A program made the position numbers and the translations under genes. The notes below the pieces were generated by a model. The model worked only from the letters and a program-made list of their open reading frames with translations. It was not told the origin of the DNA and searched no databases. From positions 1 through 22,812 of the forward strand of contig JBAZHV010000016.1 of assembly GCA_041652155.1 (NCBI GenBank): 22,812 nucleotides of DNA. Reading direction: 5' to 3'. This document shows positions 20,798 to 22,812 of the stretch, piece after piece. Numbering within the stretch: the stretch's first letter is position 1; the number at the start of each line of letters is the position of its first letter. The DNA comes from CAIMDX01 sp041652155 (GTDB lineage: Bacteria; Patescibacteriota; Minisyncoccia; Minisyncoccales; JAQTVQ01).

Positions 20798-20893
20798 AAG
20801 GAAGCATTCTTTTGGAATTTTTATCGTTGAGCTTCTGATAGATCAGAGAGGCCAGCCTTTAATTTTTTATGGAAATCCGATAGACTGGGGAAT

Positions 20894-22675
20894 ATGATGA
20901 CGCTGAAAGAAAAAATTCTTGGCATATACCTTAATAACGCTGTTAGACAACTAGAGATACAAAAGGTCATACCGTTTGATTTTGACCTGGCAAAGATCAA
21001 AATAGATTATCCAAGTTTTGGCCGCGGAGATTACGCGACCAGTTTGGCGTTGCAATTAGGCAAGCTGATAGGGAAAGATTCGATGGATGTAGCGGAGCTG
21101 TTGAAGCTGGAACTGGAGAAGCAAAATTTAAAAGAGATCGAGAAGATCGAAGTTGCCGCCCCCGGATTTGTCAATTTTTTTGCCTCAAAGGAATTTTTGG
21201 CCGAAGAACTTAGAAAAGTTTTGGAAGAAAAAGAAGGATATGGTTCGTCCGAGAAGAACGGGAAAACTCTTTTGATCGATTATTCCGCGGTGAACATTGC
21301 CAAGCCGTTCGGCATCGGACATCTTCGTTCAACGATAATCGGCCAGGCGATATATAATATCTACGGATTTTCAGGCTGGAAAACGGTAGGAATAAATCAT
21401 CTGGGAGATTGGGGTACACAATACGGTAAGTTAACCTATCAGATATTCGAGAAAAAATTGAAGGGAAAGAGCATCGATCAAATCGCAGAAATTTTAAAAG
21501 GATTTACCATCGCCGAGTTGGAGAAACTTTATGTGGAGTTCCACCAGGAGGCGGAAGCCAAACCGGAGCTGGAAGACTTTGCCCGCCAATGGTTCAAAAA
21601 ATTGGAAGAGGGAGATGAAATGGCGCGAATGATCTGGCAGGCTTGCATCAAGATAAGCCTTGAAGAATTCAAAAAGATCTATGATTTGTTGGGAGTAGAG
21701 ATAGACCATGCGATAGGGGAAAGTTTTTATTTGGATAAGACGGAAGCGGTCATTAAAGAGGCGGAAGAGAAAAAACTGGCCAAAGAGAGCGAGGGAGCTT
21801 TGATATTCGAATATCCCGATGAGGCTTTGCCTCCGGCCATGCTGTTAAAATCAGACAAGGCTTCTACATATTTTTCCCGCGATCTGGCAGCTATCGAATA
21901 TCGCATAAAAGAGTGGCATCCGGACCTGTTCGTTTACGAAGTCGGAGCAGAGCAGTCTTTGCATTTGAAGCAGGTGTTTCTTGCCGCCGAGCTTTTAGGC
22001 TGGGAGAAGAAAGACCAATTTTTTCATATCGGCCACGGATTTTATCGCTCTGCCGAAGGAAAATTTTCCACGAGGAAAGGAAACACCATCCATTTGGAAG
22101 AGGTTTTGAACGAGGCCATAACCAGAGCCGAAAAGTTGATAGACAATTCGGTTTCCGCCAAAGACCTGAAGCCGGAAGAAAAAAAGGAGATCGCCAAAGT
22201 GATCGGCGTCGGCGCGATAAAATACAACGATCTGTCCCAGCATTATTCCAAAGAGATCGTTTTTGATTGGGATAAAATCCTGAATCTAAAAGGAAACTCC
22301 GGCCCGTATCTGCAATACGCCGTAGTCCGCTGCCAAAGCATTTTGGAAAAAACATCCGAAAACTGGCAAAGGCCGGGCCTTTGCCAACTTTTAGAGAAGA
22401 ATGAGGTGTCTGCGGAGGAAAGAGCGGTTTTGGGCGCGATATCCAAATTCCCGGAGATCGTGGCCGAAGCGGCCCGTACTTTTTCGCCGAACCTTTTGTG
22501 CAATTTCGCTTTCGATCTTTCCCAAAGCTACAATCTGTTCTACGAAAAATTGCCTATCCTGAAAGCTGAAAAAGAAGAACAAAAAATATTCCGTTTGGCC
22601 TTGACCAAGGCCACGGCCCAAGTTCTAAAAAACAGCCTCGGCCTTCTAGGAATAGAAGTGCCGAAAAAGATGTAA
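20894..22675 (+). CDS. argS: arginyl-tRNA synthetase
   Basis: This class I enzyme of 593 residues charges tRNA-Arg. The N-terminal additional domain spans about 1-110. The catalytic core has NIAKPFGIGHLRSTIIG (134-150), in which the HIGH box reads GIGH. NHLGDWGTQYGKL follows, with the second signature KFSTRKG (390-396) replacing KMSK as is normal in ArgRS. The C-terminal anticodon-binding helical domain (NSGPYLQYAVVRCQSIL onward) ends in the family LxxxLGxLGIxxP (NSLGLLGIEVPKKM). The start is ATG 20894 or the adjacent ATG 20897. GGGG (20887-20890) is one of the few G-runs before a start in this window. A terminator follows. Confidence 0.97.
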   Translation: MMTLKEKILGIYLNNAVRQLEIQKVIPFDFDLAKIKIDYPSFGRGDYATSLALQLGKLIGKDSMDVAELLKLELEKQNLKEIEKIEVAAPGFVNFFASKEFLAEELRKVLEEKEGYGSSEKNGKTLLIDYSAVNIAKPFGIGHLRSTIIGQAIYNIYGFSGWKTVGINHLGDWGTQYGKLTYQIFEKKLKGKSIDQIAEILKGFTIAELEKLYVEFHQEAEAKPELEDFARQWFKKLEEGDEMARMIWQACIKISLEEFKKIYDLLGVEIDHAIGESFYLDKTEAVIKEAEEKKLAKESEGALIFEYPDEALPPAMLLKSDKASTYFSRDLAAIEYRIKEWHPDLFVYEVGAEQSLHLKQVFLAAELLGWEKKDQFFHIGHGFYRSAEGKFSTRKGNTIHLEEVLNEAITRAEKLIDNSVSAKDLKPEEKKEIAKVIGVGAIKYNDLSQHYSKEIVFDWDKILNLKGNSGPYLQYAVVRCQSILEKTSENWQRPGLCQLLEKNEVSAEERAVLGAISKFPEIVAEAARTFSPNLLCNFAFDLSQSYNLFYEKLPILKAEKEEQKIFRLALTKATAQVLKNSLGLLGIEVPKKM

Positions 22676-22700
22676 GAAGCGAATGGTTTTTAATAAAAGT

Positions 22701-22726
22701 AAAACGGCTTTTAGGAGGCCGTTTTT
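22701..22726 (+). terminator. intrinsic terminator after argS
   Basis: AAAACGGC (22701-22708) pairs perfectly with GCCGTTTT (22718-22725) around nine bases, with the T-run continuing to 22726. The remaining 86 bases hold a small GTTA-GAT/ATC-TAAC hairpin with a T-run (22734-22755) and no recognisable gene. Confidence 0.85.
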
Positions 22727-22812
22727 CGTGAAGTTAAGATGTATCTAACTTTTTCGATTTGGCTGTTTTGTCAAACTATCACTTGGGCTATGTAATTCCT
22801 GACGCGGCCGGC

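Noticed and set aside
21311..21322. Defective HIGH motif in ArgRS (GIGH)
   Set aside because: Variation at the first position of this box is, as far as I recall, common in bacterial ArgRS, and all other signatures are intact.
1..22812. UGA recoded as glycine (Gracilibacteria-type code)
   Set aside because: UGA ends several clear genes, for example atpB and mntA, at the expected protein ends, and no conserved protein reads through UGA.
1..22812. tRNA or rRNA genes
   Set aside because: No cloverleaf or rRNA segment could be found by eye in the intergenic regions; the only tRNA-like fold is that of tmRNA.

Overview
The window looks like part of a metagenome-assembled scaffold from a Patescibacteria (CPR) bacterium, probably Parcubacteria-like. 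The sequence evidence is compact, often overlapping genes, almost no Shine-Dalgarno motifs, shortened ATP synthase subunits, a lysine-tailed EF-Tu domain-2 protein, and an 'EP..PLNTG..QTKTG..GIGT.SP' secreted protein of the type common in those genomes. UGA is used as a stop, so the glycine-recoded Gracilibacteria/Absconditabacteria are unlikely. The lineage is inferred from memory of gene families; no 16S or marker tree was available. A run of exactly 100 N (16394-16493) marks a scaffold join.

Layout. (1) 1-4080, plus strand: a small membrane protein, a SLOG/LOG-type nucleotide-binding protein, the lysine-tailed EF-Tu domain-2 protein, an endonuclease Q-like PHP nuclease, and a membrane-anchored CapA-type metallophosphatase whose start abuts the nuclease stop. 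(2) 4081-5676: a promoter-driven secreted CAP/SCP protein, facing a two-helix membrane protein on the minus strand across two terminators. (3) 5639-12077: a complete F-type ATP synthase operon in the order atpB-atpZ-atpE-atpF-atpH-atpA-atpG-atpD-atpC. It has a strong promoter and terminator, an intercistronic hairpin after atpE, and a large palindromic element between atpG and atpD. Subunits delta and epsilon are short, and alpha has an altered P-loop. (4) 12078-13047: a second palindromic element, then a good promoter, a 42-codon small ORF, competing hairpins and a GreA-family factor. (5) 13168-16271: PolX-type DNA polymerase, a Nudix hydrolase and a PP-loop thiouridylase-like protein, tightly packed. 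(6) 16272-17251: a tandem palindrome array interrupted by the assembly gap, then a MntA/HepT toxin-antitoxin pair. (7) 17263-19306, minus strand: smpB, tmRNA (ssrA), infC (AUU start), rpmI and rplT. (8) 19460-22726, plus strand: a secreted repeat-type surface protein and argS with a terminator.

How it fits together. Most of the window is core energy and translation machinery: ATP synthase, IF3/L35/L20, trans-translation, ArgRS and GreA. DNA repair (EndoQ, PolX) and cell-surface functions are mixed in. The ATP synthase c subunit carries a proton-type rather than sodium-type ion site. The least explained parts are the palindrome array at the gap, the two branched palindromic elements around atpD/atpC, and the leader of greA with its small ORF and mutually exclusive stems.
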